Below, piece by piece: positions 46,636 to 55,365 of a stretch of 64,000 nt of DNA (within the stretch, counting starts at the first letter, position 1; each line of letters starts with the position of its first letter). The position numbers were made by a program, and so were the translations under genes. Origin of the DNA: Paenibacillus kyungheensis (GTDB taxonomy: Bacteria; Bacillota; Bacilli; Paenibacillales; Paenibacillaceae). The notes under the pieces were generated by a model. It was given only the letters and a program-made list of their open reading frames with translations. It made no database searches and was not told the DNA's origin. The stretch covers positions 1,898,001 to 1,962,000 of the forward strand of contig NZ_CP117416.1 of NCBI RefSeq assembly GCF_028606985.1, written 5' to 3'.

Positions 46636-48780
46636 ATGAATATTGGATCACTATTCCGTGGACTTATAGGAGATAGCAAACCAGGTGAAGCACGACAAAT
46701 GGAATTAAAAGAAGGACAAGTTGTCCGCGGAGTGGTGACAAGCGTATCTGAAGATGGACAAGAAGCTGTTGTCCAAATTCAAGGAGTCAAAGTAAGAGCC
46801 AAATTAGAGACTCCTTTACAACAAGGCGCAACCACTTTACTACAAGTACAGCCTCCTGATCAAGATGGAATGCCTGTGCTCAAACCTGTAGCAGGAAATC
46901 CAGCGAATCCTTTACCTAATGCATCTATGGGAGAAGTATTAGATTCGTTTAATTTACCAGATACCAAAGAAAATCGTGAAATGATTACTCAAATGAGAGC
47001 ATCCGGTATCACACTTAATGCAGATAACGTCAAAAATATACAAGCTACTCTTTCTCAAAAGCCAGCCGGTGTACCTGTAGGAGAATGGGTGCAATCTGCG
47101 GCGGTAGCTATTCAACGAGGTCTACCTGTTACAGCACAAAGCGTGAGCGGGCTACAACAAGCGATATTCGGACCTCCGCTTCATGATCTATTAAGTAATC
47201 TGGATAATCTTGTTCGTGCTACAGTGACACAAGTACAAGACAATGCAGCCAATGTAAATACAGGCACAAATGCCAATCAAGACCCAGAGACTGTATCTAC
47301 AAACACATCTGGAAATAACCCGGCAGTTAACGGAAATACCAATCCAGCACAAAGCAATAACACAACATCTGCTTTACTGGGAAAATTACAGACTGTGCTT
47401 GATCAATTAGGAAGTATAGTGGCTCAATCTGGAGATCAGGCTACAGATGCAACTGGTGGTAAATTAACTTCACCAGCTGTACCGAATCCTACTGTGCCTC
47501 AAGCACCAACAGCATCAGCGACGGTACCAACAGTCAATACTCAAGCACAACAAGCAGATGATATCACTCCATCTGCTTCGACAACGGTTAGCCCATCGTT
47601 ATCTGCAACAACAGATGATGCCGAACCTGTTACAGCGAACTCTACAAATACAGCATCAACAGTCAATCCCAAAGTTCAAACCACAGAACCCTGGTTAGGT
47701 CGTGTGCTGAAATTATTAGGAGCAGAGCATGAACAACAGATGGTACGTGCAAGTGTTAATAACTCTTCACCTGAAGCAGTAGCTACACGCACTGAGCAGA
47801 CACCAGCATCTCTAAGTGCTAATGGGCTAACGCAAGCACAGGCATCTCTAGATCCGGCAACGTCTCGTAATGGAAATCCAGCTCTTGCGCCTAATGTACT
47901 GAATAGTACATTAAATACTGGAGTAGAAGAGCAATTACCTGCACCTGCGTCTCGTGTTGCGAATGCTGCGAATCCGAATGCACTGCAACAAACAGCAGCT
48001 AATGAGTTACTAATAGATCCAGAAGTAGAATTAAACAATCCAGCAACTAGCAAACAAGCCACTACCAATGCACAGACAGTAGTGAACGGGCAAAATGTAC
48101 CAACAGATGATCTTTTACCGAATGCTGCTCTGTTGAAAAATGCTAATAGTCTAGAAGCCACCAATCCGTCTCATATCGCTCAACAGATGGCTTCTCATAC
48201 AGATGATGCGGTTAGTAAAGCTCAAGATACTTTAAAAGGGCTTTTGCTTCAATTAACTGCCGCAGATGATGTGCCACCTGCACTGAAAGATGCTGCACAA
48301 CAATTGGTTCAGCAATTAACCGGTCAGCAATTATTATTAAATACTGATCGTACAGCACCCTTTGCACAAGTAACGATGTTTGTCCCGTTTAGAGGACCAG
48401 ACGGACAAGAAACGGCTTCCGTACAGATTCAGTCTCGTCGTGGCCCTAAAGGAGAACTAGACGCTTCTAACTGCCGTCTATGGTTCGATCTCGATATGCA
48501 TTCATTAGGACCAACACTTGTCGATGTGCATGTAGTAGACAAAATTGTGACTCTTAAAGTGCATAATGATCTAGAACAGCTTGCTCCGCTTGTCGAAAGT
48601 AAACGCGAAGAGATGGCTACTGCTATGGGAGCGCTCGGATACCAATTGCTATCGCTCAAAGTAGATACGATGCCAGTTCGATCAGATACAGTGAACGACA
48701 ACAGTCTTGGCATGTCAGATAGCGATCTTTTACAACGGTATGCACCGCCTGATTACAAAGGGGTGGATATGAAAATATGA
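46636..48780 (+). CDS. ylqG: FliK-like (YlqG-type) hook-length-control homologue
   Basis: This 714-residue protein has an ordered N-terminal part (about 1-210). It is followed by a long low-complexity linker rich in Asn, Thr, Ala, Gln, Ser and Pro (about 210-510) and a C-terminal domain (about 520-700: VTMFVPFRGPDGQET, SNCRLWFDLDMHSLGPTLVDV) resembling the FliK/Flg_hook domain. The start at 46636 follows ATAGGAGGG; the ATG at 46618 has no site. It overlaps the FlhB-like gene by 4 bp, the same pairing as ylqG-ylqH in Bacillus subtilis. Its function away from the flagellum operon is not known. Confidence 0.72.
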   Translation: MNIGSLFRGLIGDSKPGEARQMELKEGQVVRGVVTSVSEDGQEAVVQIQGVKVRAKLETPLQQGATTLLQVQPPDQDGMPVLKPVAGNPANPLPNASMGEVLDSFNLPDTKENREMITQMRASGITLNADNVKNIQATLSQKPAGVPVGEWVQSAAVAIQRGLPVTAQSVSGLQQAIFGPPLHDLLSNLDNLVRATVTQVQDNAANVNTGTNANQDPETVSTNTSGNNPAVNGNTNPAQSNNTTSALLGKLQTVLDQLGSIVAQSGDQATDATGGKLTSPAVPNPTVPQAPTASATVPTVNTQAQQADDITPSASTTVSPSLSATTDDAEPVTANSTNTASTVNPKVQTTEPWLGRVLKLLGAEHEQQMVRASVNNSSPEAVATRTEQTPASLSANGLTQAQASLDPATSRNGNPALAPNVLNSTLNTGVEEQLPAPASRVANAANPNALQQTAANELLIDPEVELNNPATSKQATTNAQTVVNGQNVPTDDLLPNAALLKNANSLEATNPSHIAQQMASHTDDAVSKAQDTLKGLLLQLTAADDVPPALKDAAQQLVQQLTGQQLLLNTDRTAPFAQVTMFVPFRGPDGQETASVQIQSRRGPKGELDASNCRLWFDLDMHSLGPTLVDVHVVDKIVTLKVHNDLEQLAPLVESKREEMATAMGALGYQLLSLKVDTMPVRSDTVNDNSLGMSDSDLLQRYAPPDYKGVDMKI

Positions 48781-49082
48781 ATAAACCCAAAGACGATATG
48801 GTCATGAGAGCCAAAAGAGCAGTTGCGCTCAAATACGATCCGAATCAGAATACAGCTCCAGTAGTAGTCGCCAAAGGAAAAGGGCGTATCGCTGAAAGTA
48901 TTCTTGAAAAAGCTCAAGAGGCAGGTATTGCTGTTCAACAAGATGCTGCTTTGGTAGAAGTACTGTCTAAGCTTGATCTCGATCAACAGATCCCGAGTGA
49001 ACTGTTTGAACTGGTTGCCGAAATTCTTAGCTTTATTTATCGTGCAGATAAGAATTTGAGTCGAGGCGGTCGTGGTCGGTGA
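48777..49082 (+). CDS. ylqH: FlhB C-terminal-domain homologue (YlqH-type)
   Basis: This 101-residue soluble protein aligns with the cytoplasmic C-terminal domain of FlhB/YscU: AVALKYDPNQNTAPVVVAKG, then IPSELFELVAEILSFIY. The four membrane helices and the NPTH self-cleavage motif of true FlhB are missing. It is coupled to the FliK-like gene by an ATGA overlap and to yraN by a GTGA overlap. A free-standing FliK/FlhB-like pair suggests a secretion-switch-like interaction, but no function is established. Confidence 0.82.
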   Translation: MNKPKDDMVMRAKRAVALKYDPNQNTAPVVVAKGKGRIAESILEKAQEAGIAVQQDAALVEVLSKLDLDQQIPSELFELVAEILSFIYRADKNLSRGGRGR

Positions 49083-49447
49083 AAACAGATGATCGCAAAT
49101 ATAAAGGACGTATCGCTGAAGATACAGCAGCTTACTATTTAGAACAGCAAGGTTATCAGATCGGCTATCGCAATTGGAGCTGTCGCAGTGGTGAATTAGA
49201 TATTATTGCTTACCATAAGGGCACGATTGTGATTGTTGAGGTACGCAGTCGTACAAGTGATCTATTTGGTACACCTGCTGAATCGGTAGATTGGCGTAAG
49301 CAAAAACAAATTCGTGAAACAGCTGAAGTCTATGCTCATCAGAATCAGCAGTCTCATTTTCCTTTTCGATATGATGTTATAACGATTCAGATGAATTATT
49401 CATATCAGGTCGTAGAACTAGAGCATATTGTAGCTGCTTTTGTCTAA
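49079..49447 (+). CDS. yraN: YraN/UPF0102-family putative endonuclease
   Basis: This 122-residue protein of the UPF0102 family has the restriction-endonuclease-like core GYRNWSCRSGELDIIA (the E and D-containing active-site region) and VIVEVRSRT (the ExK-like motif). It is conserved near rnhB in many bacteria; its role is unproven. GTG start overlaps the ylqH stop. It is followed by a hairpin in the yifB leader. Confidence 0.85.
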   Translation: MKTDDRKYKGRIAEDTAAYYLEQQGYQIGYRNWSCRSGELDIIAYHKGTIVIVEVRSRTSDLFGTPAESVDWRKQKQIRETAEVYAHQNQQSHFPFRYDVITIQMNYSYQVVELEHIVAAFV

Positions 49448-49484
49448 TGGATGTCAAAATAAAATCTATTGAAAATAGAGGAAG

Positions 49485-49568
49485 CACCCTTTTTCAGTAA
49501 ACCATCATGTATATCCGCACTGTGATCAGGAGCGAGATTTAGAAGGTTTTGAAGAAAGGGTGTTTTTT
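49485..49568 (+). promoter_or_regulatory. terminator-like hairpin containing the yifB ribosome binding site
   Basis: CACCCTTTTTC (49485-49495) can pair with GAA-AAAGGGTG (49551-49562), which is followed directly by TTTTTT. The 3' arm AAAGGGTG is also the ribosome binding site of yifB. The loop is about 55 nt. It may be a terminator for the upstream operon, an attenuator, or a structure that hides the yifB start. Confidence 0.5.
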
Positions 49569-49571
49569 GGT

Positions 49572-51335
49572 ATGTATGGTAAATTATTTAGCGCTTGTTT
49601 ACAGGGAATCAATGGAGTAATGGTTGAAGTAGAGACCGATTTGTCAAATGGTCTACCGATGGTAGCTATTATCGGGTTGCCAGATTCAGCTATTCGAGAA
49701 TCAATCGAAAGAGTACGTTCAGCTATCAAAAATTGTGGGTTTACTTTTCCTAATCAACGAGTAACAATCAATCTAGCACCAGCTGATTTGCGTAAAGAAG
49801 GATCGGCTTTTGATCTTGCAATTGCTATGGGGATTTTGACCACAAGTGATCAGATTATATTACCTGATGCAGAGCAAATGTTACTGATCGGAGAATTAGC
49901 ATTAGATGGTACATTGCGACCTGTGCCGGGTGTATTATCAATGGTAGATACAGCTCGTCAACATGGTTTGAAATCGGTATTGGTTCCTCAAGAAAATGCA
50001 GCAGAAGCAGTATTGGTTGAAGGAATCAATGTATATGCAATTCATCATTTAAATGATTTATTTGCGGATGCACCACATCAGCCTACTATCTCAAAAGACC
50101 AATCCGCCCAGCAGGATCATATCGAATCATTTCGAATGTCTTTGCCAGGTCAACCGGAGATTGTAGTCAAACAAATCCAGACCAACTCGTCTTCAAATGA
50201 TCCTATAAATACATCTCAATCTGTTAAAGATATATCAGGTATAACTAAAAAGAAATCCGATCCACGTAAAGTGGTAGTGCTTCCGCCATTACTTGTGCAA
50301 AGATCAAAAAAGCAATATATCAACCATTCTGTTTCAACGATGCAAGAAGATTATGGAGATGTATTTGGGCAACAACATGTGAAGCGAGCATTGATGATTG
50401 CTGCTGCGGGAATGCATAATATTTTGTTACTGGGACCGCCGGGTACAGGGAAGACGATGCTCATTAAACGTCTACCTACGATTTTACCGGTATTAACTGA
50501 CTCGGAAGCATTGGAAGTGACTAAGATTTTTAGTGTATCAGGACGATTCAAAGACTCTAACGCTGGCTTGATCTCTGTACGTCCTTTTCGTGCGCCTCAT
50601 CACAGTACAACAGTCACAGGGTTGATTGGAGGAGGAAGTATACCCAAGCCAGGAGAAGTGAGCCTAGCGCATCAAGGCATTTTATTTTTAGATGAATTGC
50701 CAGAATTTCCGAGATCGGTATTAGAAGTATTGCGACAACCATTAGAAGATCATCAAGTGACAATCAGCCGTGCACGAGCGGTGTTTTCATTTCCAGCTAA
50801 TTTCTTATTAGCAGGTTCAATGAATCCATGTCCTTGTGGATATCTTGGAAGTACCCATGCGGCTCATCCTTGTACTTGTAGCCATAGTCAAATTGCTCGT
50901 TATCGCTCCAAAATATCAGGTCCTTTGTTAGATCGGATAGATCTGCAAATAGAAGTGCCTCGACCTACCGAGCAAGACTGGCAACGGGCAAAAGCTGGAA
51001 CAGAAGATATCGGTTACGATTCGGCTAGTATGCGCACAATCGTAGAGAAAGCGCATCAGATTCAATTGAAACGATATCAGCATTTGGATATTCATTGGAA
51101 TAGTGAATTGTCGGGTAAATGGTTACGAGAGTATACATTCTTATCAGATGCAGGTAATCAATTACTAGAAACAGCATTTGAACAATTAGGTATGAGTATG
51201 CGAGCTAGAGATCGCATTTTGAAATTGGCAAGAACGATTGCTGATCTGGAAAATATGGAGCAGATTGAAGCGGTTCATATTGCAGAAGCGATTCAATATC
51301 GGCAATTGGATCTTAGTCAGCCAGTGAATGGATAA
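49572..51335 (+). CDS. comM: YifB/ComM-family AAA ATPase (Mg-chelatase-like)
   Basis: This 587-residue YifB-family protein has an N-terminal ChlI domain of the Lon-protease fold (about 1-165), a AAA+ Mg-chelatase domain with Walker A GPPGTGKT (288-295) and AGSMNPCPCGYLG, and a C-terminal domain (about 480-587). ComM is a hexameric helicase that drives branch migration in natural transformation in Gram-negatives. It is longer than the usual about 510 residues because of a polar linker of roughly 80 residues (about 171-255). ATG 49572 is preferred to GTG 49560, which lies inside the ribosome binding site. Core synteny ends with this gene. Confidence 0.9.
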   Translation: MYGKLFSACLQGINGVMVEVETDLSNGLPMVAIIGLPDSAIRESIERVRSAIKNCGFTFPNQRVTINLAPADLRKEGSAFDLAIAMGILTTSDQIILPDAEQMLLIGELALDGTLRPVPGVLSMVDTARQHGLKSVLVPQENAAEAVLVEGINVYAIHHLNDLFADAPHQPTISKDQSAQQDHIESFRMSLPGQPEIVVKQIQTNSSSNDPINTSQSVKDISGITKKKSDPRKVVVLPPLLVQRSKKQYINHSVSTMQEDYGDVFGQQHVKRALMIAAAGMHNILLLGPPGTGKTMLIKRLPTILPVLTDSEALEVTKIFSVSGRFKDSNAGLISVRPFRAPHHSTTVTGLIGGGSIPKPGEVSLAHQGILFLDELPEFPRSVLEVLRQPLEDHQVTISRARAVFSFPANFLLAGSMNPCPCGYLGSTHAAHPCTCSHSQIARYRSKISGPLLDRIDLQIEVPRPTEQDWQRAKAGTEDIGYDSASMRTIVEKAHQIQLKRYQHLDIHWNSELSGKWLREYTFLSDAGNQLLETAFEQLGMSMRARDRILKLARTIADLENMEQIEAVHIAEAIQYRQLDLSQPVNG

Positions 51336-51372
51336 GTAGTGTTATGTATCAATAGAAGATAGATTAAAGAGT

Positions 51373-51414
51373 GACAAGAAGGAATGACTAATGTGATTCC
51401 TTCTTGTCTTTTTT
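51373..51414 (+). terminator. bidirectional terminator between yifB and the monooxygenase gene
   Basis: GACAAGAAGGAAT (51373-51385) pairs perfectly with ATTCCTTCTTGTC (51396-51408), followed by TTTTTT. It separates the convergent genes. Confidence 0.88.
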
Positions 51415-51434
51415 GTTCATTTGCATCATATATT

Positions 51435-53015
51435 CTATTTTACTGGAGTATGTGAGCAATAGATGGAATTTAAATATTGCAAAATAGACGATGATTCTTC
51501 TATAGAAGTACGTAGTGCAATATAGCCATCTGGACGGATTAATAGGAGTTCTTCACTTAATATATTGTAAATTCGATAAGCATTTCCTGCGTGATCAATG
51601 ATATGATCTGTTCTCTTTGTATCAGATGGAAGTATACAATATAGTCGAAGCTGATCATGAATAAGATTTTCTAATACAGAAGAGTCAGTATGATTTACAA
51701 AAGCCAAAACTGTCCAATGTGTACCACGGAGCAGATCAAAAATATTTCCAGAGAATTCTTTGTTTTGCAGAATATCAGCATTAGGAGCACGATCTCCAGG
51801 TAATAAAAGAAGAGTATCTTTTCCAGTAAATGAACGAGTAAGAGAACTGGAGCGATAGGAAATAGGAAGCCCGCTTGTCAGATCATCGGATACTGTACTT
51901 AAAGATTGCGACAAGGATCTACTTTCAGTCACCGTTGCAGTAATTGCTTTGATTTTCTTAGAACTATCTTGAAGAACAGCTTGAGCAATAGGACGGCGTT
52001 CTTCATCATAAGTATGCAGTAAAGTAGCATCTGCTCCTTGAAGGACAGCGGCTAGCTTCCATCCAAGATTGTAAGCATCTTGTATACCTGTATTCATACC
52101 CTGACCTCCTGCTGGAGAATGAACATGTGCTGCATCACCAGCAAGGAATACTCTGTTGTTATGATAACATTCCACCATCCGCACATTAACTCGGTAAATA
52201 GACAACCATGATGCATGAGTGATCTTAACAAGACCGGCACCAGCACGCTGATCCAACATAGCTTGATACATTTCTAATGATGGCTCTGCGGGGTTTTGAA
52301 TTTCTGTTGGAATAGTAGCTTGTAGTTGCCAAATATTTGATTTGGGTAGTGGAGTTAGTCCTAACATTCCTTCTGAAGATGTCCAAATATGAATATGATC
52401 ATGATCCAGACCTTCTAATTGGATATCTCCAAGATACCACCGCTCATCATCATATGTTTCCCCAACCAGTGGCAATTGAATAAACTTACGAATATTACTT
52501 TTACCACCATCCGCACCGACTACATAACGAGCATGAATTTGCTCTTCTCCTTGTGGTGTCTTGACCGTTACTGTTACTCCATTCAAATCTTGAATAAGTT
52601 GTACCGCTTCTACGCCTAACTCGACTTGACCACCAAGAACAGCATAGCGATCACGTAATGCTTTTTCTACATCAAATTGAGCAATCCAGACTGGATTAAG
52701 GTAAGGTGTCTCAAACTTACTACTGACAGCCACAGTAATAGAAGGTCTATCTATACTTTTACCATCTGGAGTATGATAACGAACAGGCAAATCTACAACA
52801 CCTGTGTCCAGAATGTAATCAATCGCTTCCAAATCATCAACGACTTCAAGTGAACGAGGTTGAATAGCTTTGGAGCGTGATGCTACGTTATAGACGGGAT
52901 TTTTATCAATGATACGATGGTTAATGTGTCGACGTGCAAGATCACAAGCGAGTGTAAGTCCTGTAGGCCCAGCTCCAACAATAAGCACATCAACAGAAGA
53001 AAATAGAGTGTCCAT
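51435..53015 (-). CDS. FAD-dependent aromatic-ring-type monooxygenase
   Basis: This 526-residue group A flavoprotein monooxygenase of the PheA/TfdB/rifampicin-monooxygenase type has the dinucleotide fold GAGPTG (14-19), the FAD/NAD(P)H motif GADGGKSNIRK, and the flavin-ribityl motif FLAGDAAHVHSPAGGQGMN. A thioredoxin-like C-terminal domain follows (about 400-520). Members hydroxylate phenolic compounds or inactivate antibiotics such as rifamycins and tetracyclines; the substrate here is not readable. It is divergent from a TetR-family gene, so it is probably induced by its substrate. AAGGAGG precedes the ATG. Confidence 0.82.
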   Translation of the reverse strand: MDTLFSSVDVLIVGAGPTGLTLACDLARRHINHRIIDKNPVYNVASRSKAIQPRSLEVVDDLEAIDYILDTGVVDLPVRYHTPDGKSIDRPSITVAVSSKFETPYLNPVWIAQFDVEKALRDRYAVLGGQVELGVEAVQLIQDLNGVTVTVKTPQGEEQIHARYVVGADGGKSNIRKFIQLPLVGETYDDERWYLGDIQLEGLDHDHIHIWTSSEGMLGLTPLPKSNIWQLQATIPTEIQNPAEPSLEMYQAMLDQRAGAGLVKITHASWLSIYRVNVRMVECYHNNRVFLAGDAAHVHSPAGGQGMNTGIQDAYNLGWKLAAVLQGADATLLHTYDEERRPIAQAVLQDSSKKIKAITATVTESRSLSQSLSTVSDDLTSGLPISYRSSSLTRSFTGKDTLLLLPGDRAPNADILQNKEFSGNIFDLLRGTHWTVLAFVNHTDSSVLENLIHDQLRLYCILPSDTKRTDHIIDHAGNAYRIYNILSEELLLIRPDGYIALRTSIEESSSILQYLNSIYCSHTPVK

Positions 53016-53057
53016 GTATAAAATCCTCCTTGGAATATAGTAGATTATAAATTATAC

Positions 53058-53073
53058 TACACCGTGCAGTGTA
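53058..53073 (+). promoter_or_regulatory. candidate TetR-type operator between the monooxygenase and regulator genes
   Basis: TACAC-CGTGCA-GTGTA is a 16-bp palindrome in the divergent intergenic region, placed to block both promoters. Confidence 0.55.
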
Positions 53074-53134
53074 ATTAGTAAAGTGGAATATGAATCAAAT
53101 TTTGATAATATACTTAATAAGGGGGAATATGAGA

Positions 53135-53764
53135 ATGGATACTATAGAAAATAAAAAGATTCGTAAAGGTTCTTTAGATAAACGAGTTAAAATTATTGAG
53201 GCAGCAAGGGAACTTTTTTTATCTGAAGGATTTAATCAATCGAGTGTTGATGCTGTTGCTAATAGAGCAGGAGTCTCTAAGCGCACAGTGTATGATTATT
53301 ATGGAGATAAACAACACTTATTACTTGCTGTTATGGAAGAAACGAGTGTAACTGTTCTGAATATGATTGAACAAGGGATTTCAGATCACCTTTTGGAATT
53401 TGATGATTTAGAGCAAGCTCTTATTTTATTTTGTGAACAAATTGTTGCCTCTGCAAATGGTTCATCTGATTACAAAGCTTTGATTCGCCTAGCTATGGTA
53501 GAGGTTGCTAATTTGCCAGAATCTTTTTATGAAAATATGGATCAAGCAACAGAGGAAAGTATTATCAAAAGATTTATAGAGTTTGGAAAAAATAAATTAC
53601 TGGATATACCTGATCCTCGTATGGCTGTAAAGCACTTTGTTGCTTTAACTATTCTTCTTGTATTTAATCAGCCGAAACCTGAAGCTTTGGATCAAGAACA
53701 AGTGAAGCATATTATTACTGAAGGTGTACGCGTTTTTCTTCGTGCTTATGCGCCTACTATATAA
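53135..53764 (+). CDS. TetR-family transcriptional regulator
   Basis: This 209-residue TetR repressor has an N-terminal helix-turn-helix (about 18-62: ARELFLSEGFNQSSVDAVAN, VSKRTVYDYYGDKQHLL) and a helical ligand-binding domain. The AGGGGG site supports ATG 53135; ATG 53129 is also possible. It is divergent from the FAD monooxygenase and probably represses it. It is more AT-rich than the core genes, consistent with an accessory origin. Confidence 0.85.
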   Translation: MDTIENKKIRKGSLDKRVKIIEAARELFLSEGFNQSSVDAVANRAGVSKRTVYDYYGDKQHLLLAVMEETSVTVLNMIEQGISDHLLEFDDLEQALILFCEQIVASANGSSDYKALIRLAMVEVANLPESFYENMDQATEESIIKRFIEFGKNKLLDIPDPRMAVKHFVALTILLVFNQPKPEALDQEQVKHIITEGVRVFLRAYAPTI

Positions 53765-53766
53765 TC

Positions 53767-53803
53767 AAAAAGAGAAGTGGCTATAATAGCTACTTCTCTT
53801 TTC
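53767..53803 (+). terminator. terminator of the TetR gene
   Basis: AAAAGAGAAGTGGCTA pairs with TAGCTACTTCTCTTTT around TAA. Confidence 0.85.
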
Positions 53804-53824
53804 TAAGATGACGTCATCTCTAAC

Positions 53825-54083
53825 ATACATCAAATGTGTAATCACTAAAGTATTTTTTGCTCAACTATTGCCTAACGTAATCACCTGACATTAACGGTGG
53901 ATCACTCTACTATGATAATTAATTTCGATGCCTTTATCAGCTAGACGTGGTAATATTGCTTGAACTTCTATATGTATTGTTTTTGACTCATATCTACAAT
54001 ATATCGATTTAACTTTTCAGCAACTGTTGCATAAAATTTTTGCTGTAACTGGGAGTTTTGCTCTTTTCCAATGTGATAGCTTA
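53825..54083 (-). pseudogene. decayed 3' fragment of a second Rep_3 initiator gene
   Basis: This stretch is clearly similar, over its whole length and in the same orientation, to 55389-55650, the last third of the intact rep gene. Shared blocks include AAAGTATTTTTTG, CACCTGACATTAA, GTGGATCAC, GCTTGAACTTCTAT, TTGACTCATAT and TTTAACTTTTCAGC. Substitutions and small indels break the reading frame and no start is present. The two copies are direct repeats of about 260 bp flanking the GH18 gene. Gap 53765-54185 holds this remnant and the TetR terminator only. Confidence 0.82.
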
Positions 54084-54185
54084 ATTATATATATGACATA
54101 TGTATTTATGGAATATAATGGTACTATATGATAAACATAAAAGATATGCTCTGTAAGACATAATCGTTAGTAGAGAGGAACACAT

Positions 54186-55259
54186 ATGACTAGAAAAAGT
54201 ACGTTTATTGTAGTGATGGTAGTTGGTATATTTATGATTTGTACAGCGATTGGATGGGCATCTGGTAGTAAAGGCAAATCAATAGCACAGACAAAGCCAC
54301 TTGTACTTGGTTATTATACTGATGCATCGCCAGCAGCATTTAATAAATATCACAATTATATGAATCAAATGTCTACAGATACATTAAACACAGATGGATC
54401 TGGCAATCTGATCGGGAGCGTTCCTAAGCAAGCTGTTCAACAAGCGAATAAGTGGAAGATCGATACATTTGCGCTTGTTTCTAACTACGGGGAAACAGAT
54501 TGGGATCCAGAAGCTGCACATGACGTAATAACAGACCCTATAGCCAAGAAAAAGCTAATTGCAGGACTTTTACAAACTGTTCAACAAAATCAATATCGAG
54601 GGGTTAATCTAGACTTTGAATCTCTGGTGTCAGCAGACCGTCAAGCACTTAGCACCTTTGTACGAGATACAGCCAAAGTCATGAAAGCTAATGGATTTCA
54701 AACGATGGTATCTGTACCCGCCAAACAGAAAGATGATCCTAAAGATGGCTGGTCTGGAGCCTATGATTATAAAGCGATCGGAAGCGCAGTAGATTGGTTA
54801 CAAGTGATGACCTATGATGAACATGGCGTATGGAGTGAGCCTGGTTCTTCTGCCGGCAAAGAGTGGATACAATCTTCACTCGCTTTTGCTGTAAAGCAAG
54901 TACCTTCCAATAAAGTATTAATGGGATTACCAGCATACGGTAATGATTGGAATGTTACACAGACTACACAAGAACATGATGATCAAAATGTGATGCTCAG
55001 TTGGAAAGACACTCCAGCTTTACTGGCAAAATATCATCTTACGGGTAAACGAGATAACGTTTCTGGTTCTATGATCGCACGCTATACAGATAGTCAAGGC
55101 GATCAACATGAGGTGTGGTATGAAGATGCAACAAGTATTGAGCAAAAAGCAAAACTTTCTCAGCAATACAATCTTGCCGGGGTATCTATGTATGCGATAG
55201 GTATGGAAGATCAACAGTTCTGGCAGGCAGTACAAAAAGGAGTCAGCGCAACAAAATAA
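54186..55259 (+). CDS. secreted or membrane-anchored GH18-family glycosidase
   Basis: This 357-residue protein has an N-terminal signal/anchor segment (about 7-25) and a GH18 TIM-barrel related to YaaH/YdhD-type spore peptidoglycan hydrolases. The catalytic strand reads GVNLDFESL, with D143 and the proton donor E145; VDWLQVMTYDEHG and KVLMGLPAYGNDW are further family motifs. No LysM or other binding module is visible. It probably cleaves peptidoglycan or chitin-like polymers outside the cell. AGAGAGG precedes the ATG. It lies between a rep remnant and the intact rep gene, on the opposite strand to both. Confidence 0.8.
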   Translation: MTRKSTFIVVMVVGIFMICTAIGWASGSKGKSIAQTKPLVLGYYTDASPAAFNKYHNYMNQMSTDTLNTDGSGNLIGSVPKQAVQQANKWKIDTFALVSNYGETDWDPEAAHDVITDPIAKKKLIAGLLQTVQQNQYRGVNLDFESLVSADRQALSTFVRDTAKVMKANGFQTMVSVPAKQKDDPKDGWSGAYDYKAIGSAVDWLQVMTYDEHGVWSEPGSSAGKEWIQSSLAFAVKQVPSNKVLMGLPAYGNDWNVTQTTQEHDDQNVMLSWKDTPALLAKYHLTGKRDNVSGSMIARYTDSQGDQHEVWYEDATSIEQKAKLSQQYNLAGVSMYAIGMEDQQFWQAVQKGVSATK

Positions 55260-55329
55260 ATAATTATTGTATTAGTAGTAGCTGGCAGAAGAAATGTAGG
55301 ATTTTCCAGTATAAACACAGTGAAATGTA

Positions 55330-55365
55330 AAAAAAAGAACTACTCTATAGAGTGGTTCTTTTTTC
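55330..55365. terminator. hairpin between the GH18 and rep genes, shared terminator
   Basis: AAAAAAGAAC-TACTCTATAGAGT-GGTTCTTTTTT forms a near-perfect hairpin (AAAGAACTACTCT with AGAGTGGTTCTTT) with A-rich and T-rich flanks, able to stop transcription from both convergent genes. Confidence 0.75.

Noticed and set aside
47676-48164. 162-codon open frame on the minus strand opposite the FliK-like gene
   Set aside because: It lies opposite the low-complexity Asn/Thr/Gln linker, whose codon bias keeps the opposite frame open; no ribosome site or family match.
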